Part shown: one piece after another, positions 24,759-36,460 of the stretch
Numbering within the stretch: position 1 is the stretch's first letter
How the letters are laid out: each line of letters starts with the position of its first letter
NCBI GenBank assembly: GCA_015499995.1
Contig: JADNRV010000161.1
Location: 1-64,000, forward strand
DNA from: Flammula alnicola
Lineage: Eukaryota; Basidiomycota; Agaricomycetes; Agaricales; Strophariaceae
Direction of reading: 5' to 3'
Length of the DNA stretch: 64,000 nt
Position numbers and translations under genes: made by a program
The notes under the pieces: model-generated
What the model was told of the DNA's origin: nothing
Databases searched by the model: none
Seen by the model: the letters and a program-made list of their open reading frames with translations, nothing else

Positions 24759-26625
24759 TCAACTGAAGAATGGGGGTGGGTACTTCCTTCCCAAAGGATG
24801 AGTAACTATGACACGTTTGTCGGTAAAGTTTTCGATATGGAAGCGGCCGTAACCAGAGGATCCACTGAGGTATAATAGCTCGGTGAAAAGCATACTAGTG
24901 ATTATAATAATGGACATACCCCAGGCCTAGGAGCCCGTCGCTGGGCTCGGAATGGATAGTTGGGCCGTTGATGTTGGTACAACCTATACAAGCAATTTTG
25001 TAAGCATTCTCTTGCGATTGCGCCAAGGTACCCACCAGCCCGGATACGAGAAGCTATGCTTTGTGCGCCATAGAGATCGCTCGTCCAAAGAGAGGCAGCC
25101 AAAGAGTACTCGGAGGCGTTCGCCATGTCCACTGCTTCATCGATCGATTCTACTACAGCAAAGACAATGACTGTACAAGTTTATATTAGAGGGCCTGTGC
25201 AAACCAAAATATGCTTCGGCTAATACGATCGCACCTGGACCAAAAGATTCCCTATCCCACACCCGCATGCCCGGCTTCACGCCTTTGAGCATATGAGGTA
25301 CCAACAAAGATCTTTGCCTGGCAGTGTCTCCTAGAATCAGCTCCGCACCGCTGGCCTGAGCTTCCTTTATCATGCCTACGATATTATCCGCCGACGATTC
25401 GGTAAAGAGGGCGCCGAGAGACACAGAGTGGTCATTGGCAACGTCGCCGACCTTCAGGGACCCGCAGAGTTCCTTTATTTCAGACATGAGCTGCTCTGCG
25501 ATGCCTCTTTGGACGATCACACGTTCTGTGGACATGCATATCTGAAATGTCGCAATAAACTTAAGACTACAGTGTATGAGTGATAGCCGAACCATACCTG
25601 GCCAGAGTGAGCCATGGCTCCAAAAGCAATACCCTTCGCGGCCTCAGCGACATTGGCGTCATTGAGTACCTAGATTCAAACAATCGAGGTTGGTATTGGA
25701 AAGCGGGAGAATCAGAGAAGACACTGACAAGTGAAGGAGACTTGCCGCCTAGCTCAAGGACACAAGGTTTGAGATATTTAGCAGCTTCCATGGCGATTAT
25801 CTTGCCCACACGATCGCTGCCTGTGAACTGTGCGGTGGTTAGCCCATTACTGCGCTTTCAAAAGTGAACAACATTCGTACATTGATACTTCGCACCAACG
25901 GATGCGCGATAATTTCGGCAGTCAACGCGGGCGCACTCTCTCGCGACATGGAAATAAAGTTGAGTACACCCGCTGGCAACCCCGCCTCATGGAACAGTTC
26001 CGCTACAATAGATTGACTCCTCGGACTGCTTTCAGAGGACTTTAGAATGGTAGTGTTTCCGCACAGAATTGGGACGGCAACCGCCCTGATAGAAAGTGTA
26101 ACTGGTGCGTTCCACGGAGCTATACCGAAGCTAGAGTGAAGGAAGATTAACAATAAAACAAGATCACGGAATATGGTGAACACACATTACACCCATAGCT
26201 CGGCGCTGCGAAATTGCTTGTGCGCCTGGCACCGTACCAGATGGAAAGATCTCGCCCTTCAATTTCTCAACCGTGCCAGCCTGACTGCGAAGGAAATTGA
26301 TTGACCCCATCACATTGAACGTACCCCAGTACGAAGCCCCAGCCGTCTCCTCGGTTATGGCCTCCAGGACCTTTGCGCGATATTCCTCAGACGCGAGTAG
26401 GTCTGCAGCTCGCAAAAGAACGTCACGTCGGTCGTTCAGCTTGCTGTGCTCCCATGTTTTGAAGGCCTTTGCGGCTGCATGGACAGCAGCTTTGCAGTCC
26501 GCACTTGACGCCGAAGAAGATATGCCAACGACTTGTCCTGAGTGAGGATTGCGAACTTCAAAGGTTTCTCCGGTGCTGGAAGGCACGAATTTGCCATCAA
26601 TGTAGAGCTTCGTCAAGGGAGCCAT
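24759..26625 (-). CDS. NAD(P)-dependent aldehyde dehydrogenase (salicylaldehyde/vanillin dehydrogenase-like)
   Basis: Oxidises an aldehyde to its acid. It starts at 26625 ([17 protein letters not shown]) and ends at the TGA at 24759-24761 (tail [18 protein letters not shown]), with about six introns. Visible family motifs are [12 protein letters not shown] with the catalytic Asn, [12 protein letters not shown] in the cofactor-binding region, the general base Glu in [11 protein letters not shown], the nucleophilic Cys in [12 protein letters not shown] and the Glu-Phe region [10 protein letters not shown]. Intron 1 must use the donor after ATGGGTGTAAT to give GVIFGIAPW. The best fit is the aromatic aldehyde branch. 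It is next to, and on the same strand as, the aromatic amino acid decarboxylase, suggesting amine-derived aldehydes as substrates; this is inference only, since no amine oxidase gene lies between them. Confidence 0.92.
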
Positions 26626-27050
26626 AGTCTGGTAATTATTCGATAACGTAGGGGATTAGGAGGGTTCAGGAAGCAATAAATGTAGACAAGCTTTATAAGC
26701 CAGGGATGGGAAGTCATAAGCGGGAAAGAGATGGTAAGTACTAAGTTAAGTCCCATGAGCCCTATGGTGTGGGATAGGTTTGACCTGTTTCCATATTCAT
26801 AAGACCGAACTGGTGGTGGAAGTCGGATCAGGGGGTGCAAGTGTGGAAAAAGCTGATGATGGAAAGAATCAAACTCATGCAGATAGGATCTTATCAGATA
26901 ACGATTATCTGGCATTTTTCATCACCATTTTTTAGAGCAACTGGAAGGAGAACCGAAATTTCGGCCAGTTGAACCATGTTAATAACCACCCGCGAAAAGT
27001 TGATACAGCACTGGAAAAATATCCTGTTACGGGGGGAATAACTTTTATGC

Positions 27051-27136
27051 GGGCACATGGTGTAGTTGGTTATCACGCTCGCTTAGCATTAGTTCTGGTC
27101 TGCGAGAGGTGTTGGGTTCAATTCCCAATGTGTCCA
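27051..27136 (+). tRNA. tRNA-Ala(AGC), copy 3, with 12-nt intron
   Basis: Mature part identical to copies 1 and 2. The intron TTAGTTCTGGTC is unlike theirs. Total 86 nt. It lies 426 bp upstream of the aldehyde dehydrogenase start, so tRNA-Ala copies bracket that gene. Confidence 0.93.
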
Positions 27137-27606
27137 TAGTTTTGCATCCGTACGGGAGGAAGGCGCCTGTGCCATGTTCTGTTTCGGCATTTTGCTATTG
27201 CTATTCGTCTCTGCAGTAATGATCATGTGAGAAAAGGTGTTGATGGTAAGGTAAAAGAGCAGGCCTTATGAGTAATGCAGTCTTCCGAAAGTGCGATTGC
27301 AGTTCGGATGGTTTCATCGCTATAGGGAAAGAAAACCATTGAAATTGCTTATCGGGAGGATTTGGACGATCCACGAGGGAATTAACTCCTAGATACGCTG
27401 TCGGCCTTTGCGCTCCACACCTGACAAACAAAGTAATTTGAATGTAATCGCCTTTGAGATTACCAAAAGACGAATTTGAAAAAGTAGTACTTACTCACCG
27501 TAAACGAGGTAGGGAGACTGACAGTTAACTGGTTTTCTTGCAGGACGTACACCATCAACGATATGACAGAAATCAAAATCGGTGTGCATGTCTGCAGGAG
27601 GTACTT

Positions 27607-27760
27607 CATTCCTAGGACTAGTAGTACTAGGTGTCAATCGCTTCCACACCGTTGATAATCCATTTCATCGATATCTCGGCCTCGCGCATCTAACGTGTGG
27701 ACTCTCTGGCCCATAAGATGGACATATCAATATCTGTGGCAATTTATAAATAAACTAGCT
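27607..27760 (-). repeat. Dispersed repeat, copy 1
   Basis: The reverse complement aligns by eye with 42595-42764: shared blocks are AATTGCCAC, TGATATGTCCAT, GCGAGGCCGAGAT (GTGAGGCCGAGAT in the other copy), GGTGTGGA and CCTAGGAATG, in the same order. It is probably an old non-autonomous transposon or other interspersed repeat. No terminal inverted repeat or target duplication was found. Confidence 0.55.
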
Positions 27761-28161
27761 AAAAGAAGTACGCACAAGAATCGAAGAAAAATTCATGGTC
27801 CGTCCGACTCGCCTCGCCTTTTCAAGCATTCTTTGATAAGATGTTTGGTTTTAAATTGACTATTTGACATTTATAAAAGTCTTGACATCGGAAATGATTG
27901 GTATACTGTCAATAGATAGATTAGACATATATTGGCTTTAGCGCTGTGAAAAATTTGTATTAGAACGGACGTACGCGGCACTTTCTGACTGGCTGGTCTG
28001 ACCACGGAGTCGTTGAACCCCCGAATGAGAGGTATTATTATCGACGCGCTGTGATTTATCAGTGCACCTGGGCGCTAGTATTGACGGATAAAAACTGTGA
28101 ACGCAGCCACAACGGTCCCCCAGAATTGAGGACTGATCACTGCGTCTTCACTGCAATCATC

Positions 28162-30544
28162 ATGCCAAAGCGTGGGCCTTGGAAACCTCCTGTCTATGTC
28201 GGTCCTCCCCTTGACAATACCCCCGAAGCGGTTCCTGCCTCTCGAGGTCACCGTTCCAGGGCCAACTGCGCTACCTGTTTCGACCTCGATCTACGATATA
28301 TCCCGCAGCCCCACAAAGATGAGGACAGCTGCTCGATGGGTCAGATCGCACGGCACTGGATCACGTACGCCGATCTGGCCAAGGATCCGTCTTGCGCATC
28401 CTGCCGCTTTCTGAAATCAGCCTTTGACACCCTGGTCAATTCCGGCGAAGTTATGGACATTCCTCCGGGAAGAGAGATAAGATATTCAATCGCGATATTG
28501 GATAGAGACGATGGTGATGCCGAGGATGCCGTCGCGAGGAAAAAGAGAAGAGAGGCGGCAAGAAACAGCGAGGCCTCGAAGAGTTTGAAGGTTGAGATGA
28601 GGTGCAGCGCAGAGAAGAGGGGCAGTAATGACAGCGGATTCCAGGAGGAGTTCGAGCTCGAGATCTACACGCCACCAGGTGGTGAGTTCGTCCCATGTTC
28701 TCGAATTGATTTTGCGCTGATAGGTTGGATGAACAGCGGCCCCAGCACCGTGGAAGGCTATCGGGGCGGCCGGTGAAGTTCCTACAAAGCCCAGCGGGGA
28801 AGAGTGTGCAGCAATCATCAAACCGTGGTTACAGGACTGTGACAAAAACCATGCGTTGTGCCGCAGTGCAGACCATCAGGGAGAGCTTTTGCCACGGCGC
28901 GTCCTGGACTTGTCTGGTGGGCAGATCCGGCTTATCGAGACAACCCAAGGGCAACGCGGCCACTACGTTGCGCTGAGCCACTGCTGGGGAACGGAGCAGC
29001 TGCTGACCACGACACGACTGACGATTGCCGAGCATATGCATCGTGGTATTCCAATTGAGCGGATGCCGAAGACTTTTCAAGACGCTGTGGCAATCACACG
29101 GGGCTTAGGATTGCGATATATTTGGATCGATTCACTGTGCATCATACAGAAAGTTTCGCCTTCGGAGCCAGATGTCATAGCGGCTGCGGATTGGGAGCAA
29201 CAGAGCGCTGTCATGGCGGATATATATGCACACTGTTATCTGAATATCGCGACAACGCGGGCGGCAGGCGGACATGCGGGGTGTTTGGGGCCCAGATGGA
29301 CCACAAGGGATTCGCTTCGATGGGCCGAAGAATTTTCCAGAGCGGTAGACGACGGGGAAGGGAAGAGAGAGCGGGTGTCCAGGACGAGGAAATGCGAAGT
29401 CAAGTCGTTCAAGGTACCAGGAATGCAGCAGGATATACGCATCCGGCTTACAATGAAGTCGTCCCACGAGGCTTTGCAAACGCCTCGATGGATCCGTATG
29501 CATATGGACACGGCACCGCTGCTGCCCCGCGCATGGGTGTATCAGGAACGCTCCCTCGCAGCACGCTCGGTCCATCTGCACGCCAACGAGATGGTCTGGG
29601 CGTGCAACGTTACACAGCGATGCGAATGCAAAGAACTGGATGGAAGTCCACCCGATGGCGATGGCTGGAGCGCGACCAAGGACCGAATCGCGAAGCTGGG
29701 CGTTCTGAATGACAAGAAAGCATTGCATGGGCTCTGGAGGACGATTGTCGAGGACGTTAGCTTGCTGGATCTGACCTACGAGTCTGATCGGCTCCCAGCT
29801 CTTTCTGGTCTGGCATACAGATTTGCGGAGTATTTACCCAAGAATGAGCGGTACCTTGCTGGTTTATGGGAAGGCGATCTGGCCCGCGACCTCTTATGGG
29901 AGTCTGGAGGCAGCAAGCAGACGGCAGGACCTACGAGAGGCCGGAAACCTTTCAATTTGAAAGAAGGGCCTTTGACCGCGCCGTCCTGGTCATGGGCATC
30001 CCTGGTGTGGGGAGGCAACGATGCCAGCGGGATAGACTGGGAATACGAGACAAAGCCGAAGCTGGCGGAATGGGGAGGGACAACGAGCTACAAACAAGAC
30101 CCCCGTACTCGGATCATCAGTGCTTCGGTTGATATCAAGGGGCAGAATAAGTATGGCACGGTCCATGGTGGGCGCATCGTCATCGAGGGCGCCATGTGTG
30201 CCGTCGTGGTGGGGAGGTCTCCTCGGTCCCCGCCTTCCTGGTTAGCCAACGTCACGACCGTAAAAGAGGGCATCTTCAACTCGCTCCACCTCAATTACGA
30301 TACACCTACAGCTGAGGCATCTGCAGGTGGAACCGTTTACTGTCTCTTCATCGGCTCATTCAGCGAAGTTTTTGATCACGACAAGCACCCTCACATCAAA
30401 CATCAAGGATTGATATTGAAACCGACTGCTGGAGGAGCAAGATTTGAAAGGATTGGGCGGTGGACCCAGCACATTGAGGATTGGGTACACAATAAGGATG
30501 TGTGGACGAGGAAGTCGGGAGTCATGAGAGTCGAGATTATCTGA
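28162..30544 (+). CDS. HET-domain (heterokaryon incompatibility) protein
   Basis: Two exons, 28162-28681 and 28737-30544, encode 775 residues; the ATG at 28162 starts MPKRGPWKPP. The N-terminal part has a Cys pair pattern (CATCFDL, then CASCRFL) that precedes HET domains in many Agaricomycete members. The HET domain core follows: YVALSHCWGTEQ, then TFQDAVAITRGLGLRYIWIDSLCIIQ, then a WVYQERSLAARSVH block. The C-terminal 250 residues have conserved Trp-rich segments (PSWSWASLVWGG). HET-domain proteins act in fungal nonself recognition and regulated cell death; partners and trigger cannot be told here. It has no adjacent NLR or SesB-type gene. Confidence 0.93.
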
Positions 30545-31092
30545 AAGAAGAAAAAAACAGGGAGGCCTGAGAAGCGCTAATTGGAATCCAACATATGCCA
30601 TACTCACAGAATATACATGTACTGGTAGCCGACCACGTAGCTCAACACAGCCTGTAAAATCTGCCGGAACTTCAGGTCAGAGTCATGCATATGAGATTGA
30701 CGAAGTAGTAGACTTGGACGACTTGGGGCTCACAGTATAAAGTAACTCAGCCCCTTTGTCTTGTGGAACTCCCAAGAATTTATATTTCTAGATTCTGTGA
30801 AGGAGCGAATACTTCAACGTCCTTAGCAAGCAAAGTGGAAGGCAGGAACAAGGAAGGCAAGATTTAGATTACCAAGCTCCCATCCTGAGCCAAACAAAGA
30901 CAAAAACGCACCATCAGCAAAGGAGATTTCTACTCAATTTCTACCGAAAATCTTGTCGATGTGCCATAGTTTTATATTCATTAGAGAGCTGGAAATAATA
31001 GGGGCGAAGATATGACCTATTGTCTGGGAGATAAGGCTACATCGCGTTACGAACCTGCCAAAACTTTTCAATTGCACCATGATAGACATGCA
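30545..31092. other. Intergenic region between convergent genes
   Basis: 548 bp between the HET gene stop and the methyltransferase stop. It is AT-rich with short A/T tracts and no recognisable gene, repeat or RNA. Confidence 0.4.
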
Positions 31093-32493
31093 TCATGACC
31101 AACGGACATGCATAACTTTTCTTCCAACGCCAGCTTTTCGCTCCAGGACCGTATCGACGCGGCCTTTCCTACTTTCCACTGCCTTGAGGAAGTCTGAGAC
31201 TCCGCCTCCCACCCCGAAATACAGCACTTTCGCTGCAACGAGACACATGTAGTCCGGACGGGGCCCTTCCGCCGAGTCAGGCTCTTCTACCACCTTGAGA
31301 GACGAGACGAGGTGCTCTAGCGTCGCTGCTGGCTTTCCGGTGCATGCGGCTTGCATGAGGTTGAGTAGAGGGTCGAGACTGTCGGTGCGGTATATCGTTT
31401 CTGATGTGAGGAGGGTGTTGTACCCAGCCGGGCCGATGGTGTGGATGGGATCGAAAGTGTTCCATGATCCAGAGAAGAAGCGGAGCGTTATGTTGAGAGA
31501 CTGCAGTGAAGACAAAAAAGCGGCTTTGAGTTCTGGAGTGATTGGGAGTTCGCCTGGGGTGCTGGCATCGATGGTTGGTGCGAGTTCGGAGTCGTTCATT
31601 GTATACCGGTAAGGATCAGCGTGGATGGAAGTGTCTGTGAAATGATAAGTGGGGCCATAGAATTTATAACTGAGAAGGACTTACACCATGTCAAAAGGAT
31701 ATTGGGAAGCGTGACAAGTTGGAGGACTGAATCGTTATAATCCTGCAAATGTATCTCGGTCTTCGGAGGTAAATTTCCAGACGGATCATGATTTGGTGCA
31801 GAGGAATCAAATATCTCGCGCAAGATATATATCGACGGTATGCCCGTGCCACAACCAAGCTGACGATGAGCTTGAGCTAAACCATACCCATTGACTGAAC
31901 ATATGAAAACATACCTCAAGGATCCTCTTGCCTGAAAAGCTCTGGAATTCTGATGTATCTTTCAAACCGTCCATATAATCGACAAGATCCAGACTGCATT
32001 CCCATGTTTTCAGTCCTCCCTCGTAAACTCCGGGGACGAGATCGGATGGTGCATCAAGAAATTCGAGGGCTTTTCTGTCGCTTTTAGTCTGCGGCTCAGA
32101 CGAAGTAACGTCGCTTTGCTCTTGCCCAGCATCTATGGCATCTCCAGCTCCTTCTGAGATGAGTTGAAAGCGAGCATCGAAGAGATCTCGGCGAACAAGG
32201 GTTGTCGTCTTCCGGGAGGACGAGAGAGGGATGGAAAGAGGTGAATAGGATATCAACTGTGGTACTGAGTCCAACTAGACATCCGCAACAGGCAACGATG
32301 AAAGTCAGGACCGTGCTGTATGTTGGTGGAAGAGATTATCACGAACAAGCTGCTGGAGGGAGATCTCAGAGAATGGCTCGAGTACTGGCGAACCTGATGA
32401 CAACGGTTCTTGAGCTTTGTTGGACTCTACCCCGACGTCCAACAGATTTTCGAGGTCTTCTGCGTCCTTGATGTCGAAGTCGAATTTGAACAT
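31093..32493 (-). CDS. HPM1: Histidine protein methyltransferase, HPM1/METTL18 type
   Basis: Four exons (32493-32347, 32274-31915, 31859-31685, 31634-31093) give 407 codons. The start MFKFDFDIKDAEDLE and the block LISYSPLSIPL are typical of this family. The SAM-binding motif is LGCGTGIPSIYIL, and the family-typical post-motif region LQDYNDSVLQLVTLPNILLTW follows. In yeast and human the enzyme methylates a histidine of ribosomal protein uL3 in the cytosol or nucleus. The C-terminal stretch ILTSETIYRTDSL-like (LTSETIYRTDSLDPLL) is where the catalytic pocket motif sits in homologues. It is followed downstream on the same strand order by a serine hydrolase gene, 220 bp away. Confidence 0.9.
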
Positions 32494-32712
32494 GACAGAA
32501 GTGGGCAATATGTTTTGCACAGCCACCCAGCGAGTTTGATTTTTGGCAAAACCGTAACGATCATCTACAAATCATCTTCCATAAGTATCTATCAAAGAAT
32601 AAACGAATTTGAAGAGTTATGTCCCACTTCTTCACAACAATGCAAGCCATCCCAGTCCTTTTCGAGAGCTACAAAGCACACGAACTACGAAGCACAGGGT
32701 ATAAATTAAACT

Positions 32713-34401
32713 CTACCGCCCCCCTTCAACCTTTGGCAACCGTTCGCACCATCCCAAAATCCTGTTTGCGACCCTATCCACCAATACCTCGTACTCCAAA
32801 TTCTGCTGAGGCATAAAAAGTCCGGTATGGGCATTGACTTCGTCTTCCACACCTCCAATCGGCACGTTCTCCCACCTTTCCATGCCGCCAAGAACCTGGC
32901 CTAGCCCATTAGGAAGAATGACGAAATGCCTCTCCGTTTTATTTTTTTTGCTCTTCTCCTTCTCTTGCTGTTTGAGAGCTTTGACTTTGGATTTTTCCTC
33001 CTGCTTGAACTGCTTTTCCTGTAGCTTGATCTGTTTATCTGCCTCCTTTTGCGCAGCTTTCGTCTCAGACTTAGTCAGGGCGGTGTGCAGAGGCGAGTCA
33101 GAAGGGGTAGGAGAGGGGTCTGCATCGGTATACGTCGTAGAACTAGCCTCCGATTCTGGGAGAATGCCGTTCGCCGTTAGCGCTTCGTCGTTGTCGATTT
33201 GTTGCACCTTCGGGCTCGACTCGTTTTTTCCTGCGTCGATGTGGCTTGAACCAATCCGAGGTACTGTATTTGTCCAGTAGTTAATCCATAGGCCGCCTTC
33301 TGTTTCCCACTCGACGAGTCGCGTATAGCGAGATTTGAGCCCAGAAGGATCAAACATGCAGATGCCGAACTGGAAACGCTCGACCACCCAGCGTTTTCCC
33401 GCGGAAAAGGGTTCATCGGCGTGTTTGCGTAACCAGCGGACCAAGGGTTCGTCATTGCGAGCAGCTATAAACGACAGAGCACGGTCGACGAATGGGGAGG
33501 GAGCTGAAGCCTCCGGAGTGGATGATGGGTTTGGAGATAGGCTCAGATTTGACAACGAGCCGAGCGTTTCTTGCGAATGAGAAGGGCTCGAGGTGGATTT
33601 CGAATCAGATGCATAGGGGGCGTGTCGTGGATGGACTAGGTTCGCGTGTAAAATTGGTGTTGAGATAACACAAGAGAAGCGAGCACGCACCATGCATCTG
33701 TTTCTTGAACGCATCCCAGTCTTCCGTTACCTTCTCATCAACGATATTGACTTGTGGATGGACGTTCATCGCACTTTCCGACTTTCCCTTCTTGTCTCCG
33801 GATCCATCGTCTCCTTTGGGAAGCAACGATGCGATTCCAGTGATAATGACATGAGGGTGCATACCGAGATACGGTGTGTCAAACGCAACAACTCCAACTA
33901 TACGTTTCGGTCTCCCGCCAGGGTATCTTTCCGGATTATTGGACGCATCCGTAGCTGCTTCTGCAGCTAGAAGTCCACCCATCGAGTGCCCCATGAGTAT
34001 AACCGGACCAGGCGGTTGAGTAGACAGCCTATCGCACCAATATCACTGAGATTGTTGAACTATGCAGAAAAAGCACGAACTCACCATTCCAAAAAGTTCT
34101 TTGTTGCGTATGATATGGGTTTTACGCTCTTGTATGTTGGATACAGACTGCTCTGTATCGTTACGTCGAGATGTTGGGGTATTCTAGTAGCAAGATGCTC
34201 CTGAAGGTGCTTTGGAAACGACTGTTGTGGAAAGGAATAAGTACGATCAGTCGACCCCTGAAGCACTTGCACTTAAACTCCCACCTGAAAAGTGGTGTCG
34301 TTACCTGTAGAACCTTCAGTATCTGGTCAACAGCTATCCAAAGCAACAGGTGGGTCACCTTGAAAGCCATGAATGTAGACCAAGTGAACTAATGTAGACA
34401 T
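32713..34401 (-). CDS. Alpha/beta serine hydrolase (DUF676/lipase-like) with a 20-nt micro-exon
   Basis: Five exons: 34401-34359, 34304-34285, 34221-34085, 34028-33691 and 33635-32713, giving 486 codons. The first exon encodes MSTLVHLVYIHGFQG with the oxyanion HGFQG motif. The second exon is only 20 nt and supplies NDTTFQ. The nucleophile elbow GHSMGG is in exon 4. The rest is a Lys/Gln-rich coiled segment (KQEEKSKVKALKQQEKEK) and a C-terminal region with FVILPNGLG and FMPQQNLEYEVLV. The family resembles fungal lipid-body or ER-associated esterases; no substrate can be inferred. Both the HGFQG-NDTTF join and the GHSMGG join depend on the short exon being included. Confidence 0.87.
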
Positions 34402-36460
34402 TAGGATGGGCGAGACCTTTCCGGATCCCGATTATGCCGACGTCTCTGGATTCCGAATCGAATTTAAAGCCCTTCTCTCAGTGTCTCACAGCTTGTGTGG
34501 GCGGCTGCGGGATTGCCTGGATACCTGGATCTCGGAAGATAGTCTCTGGGGCTGTTCAAGGTGCATGGATCCAAGCTGGCCCGAAAATAGACTCCCCCTG
34601 GCAGAGAAGTCCCCTCACACTGTCAACTCAGTGGATGACGAAGTCAGATTTGTATACGACCCCACCGTTTTCTTCAAACACCGAACTTTCCCAATGTACC
34701 ATGCCTTGCCCACAATAAATGATGGTCTACTATGTTACATTGCCCTGCGTCTGCCTCTAACCCGTCACCACCTGGCTAAGACTCTCGTTCACTATCAAAA
34801 GGCTTAAATAACCATCCTCTTGTCGACCTTGCCATTGATGTAGAGTTTTGTACTTCTTCTAGCCATGGCCTAAGCACCTGGACTTTCTGTGCCTGTCGAT
34901 CTTGTAAAGGCGCACTCAGTGAACAATAGTAAGTGTCCTGACAGTCTTGAAAAACTCGCTGAAATCACTCACTGAAAATTCTGTCGCCCTTTACAGAATC
35001 CAAAATTTACGATACAGTGGAACTCGAGAACGCGTACAAGCCTGAGCTTACTGAGTACTGAACTTTGGTTCTTTGGCCTAGTATGGTACGGAAGACGGTA
35101 AGTTACTTTGTCAGTGATGATTTAAGACTCGGACAGGCTGATACCTTTCTTACTTTGCTCAGTTATCACTGAATGTCTCTTATCTAAACTGCTGTATGTG
35201 GATGGGTTCAGCACGTTAACCCCGCTAATCAAACGTGTACAATAGATATGGTTCATGAAGGTACTCCAGCCTAATAATTTTTGGTGATAATTATCCTAAC
35301 GGTTTGATAACTGAATGCTGTGTGAACCTGACAGGACATTCCATGTGCCGCCAGCGCCATGTATTTCATCGTTCAGGTAGTACTCAAGAATGATATTTGG
35401 CAGGACTAGATTTCAAATTTGATCGAATAACAGCCGGCGCTTCCTGCCAAAGGTGTGGTGTGGTCGGCGCATCCAGGTCGTGGATTAGAATAAGATCGAG
35501 TTCATGCAAGATGTCAAGCAGCCAGCGTCTATTTTCCAGGAACTCGATGGGACCGATGATCTATAGAGCCCATGTGAGTAATCATCACCAGTTTTCCGAA
35601 GCCCTCCATTCATAGTGATTCTTCTAGTTCATCCCAGAGTTCTGGATAGCAAAGGTGAGGCTAAACATGATACGCCATAGAGTTATTTAAATAAGGCCTC
35701 GACGTTGGTATTTCGTGATTTCCGTGAGTCTTTATATAAATTTACAGACAAAGATTCTTCTCATTATGTCGTATAAATAGAGGCTGTTTTACAGAATAGA
35801 GTCTAACATGTACCCACCAAATTCAATATCATCGCCGTGCATCAAAGATTTGTGTGGCACGCAGAAAATCACTTCGACGCTTCCGACTCTGGAGACTTTC
35901 TTTATGTCTCAAGAATTTATAGCCTCTTCCCGACCCACCCACCTTAGTTCCGAAAACTGAATATAGCACTATGGCGTTCTATGAGAATTTATCAGGTTGC
36001 TATGTTTGAATGCCAGTGGACGAATGCTATGGCTATTCTTGAATATCAAGAACTTTGCTGATGCATGGAAATTTGCCCCCAGTCGAACGTTCGTCGGAGA
36101 CATGGTAGTTACGATAATTAGGTCGGTGCGTTGTGTGGCTCCTCGAGATTCTTTCTAAAAAGTTGCGAGAGCCGTCACAGAGGAACTTGCAGAGAGCGCT
36201 TAACTTGGACTTGACTTGGATGAAGCAAGAGGAAGCAAATTTCGTTCACGTGACCCGGAGCACGTCTAGTCACGTTCTATAATTAAAATTTGTGACACAG
36301 GTTGACAATTGGCACGTTCCTCGATTAAGGTCGACTACGACCAAGTCCTTTGTTGTCTTCAAGTATTTATACGCTCAGTGCTGTCCTTCTAGCAACGCCC
36401 CAGCTCTTTCTTCTCTACCCTCATCCCATTGACACAAAGGACGTCCGCAATCGTCAAAGA
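34402..36460. other. Gene-poor 2-kb region with an aldehyde dehydrogenase fragment
   Basis: No complete gene is seen. Short open frames at 34406-34807 and 35397-35615 match nothing known. One recognisable item is a degenerate ALDH start on the minus strand, listed separately. The segment just before 36461 presumably holds the nuclease promoter. Confidence 0.4.
34806..34866 (-). pseudogene. Fragment of an aldehyde dehydrogenase N-terminus
   Basis: Reads MARRSTKLYINGKVDKRMV then a stop. The KLYINGK core matches the KLYIDGK start of the intact aldehyde dehydrogenase at 26625. Only about 20 codons survive, so this is a small gene scar or a chance match. Confidence 0.4.

Larger units (their letters stand above)
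26626..28161. other. Intergenic region with tRNA copy 3 and a dispersed repeat
   Basis: About 1.5 kb without a protein gene. It contains tRNA-Ala copy 3 and, at 27607-27760, a repeat shared in inverted orientation with 42595-42764. The remainder shows nothing recognisable. Confidence 0.4.

Noticed and set aside
34406..34807. 133-codon plus-strand open frame beside the hydrolase
   Set aside because: Overlaps a different open frame of similar length, has no domain, and lies in a gene-poor region with decayed fragments.
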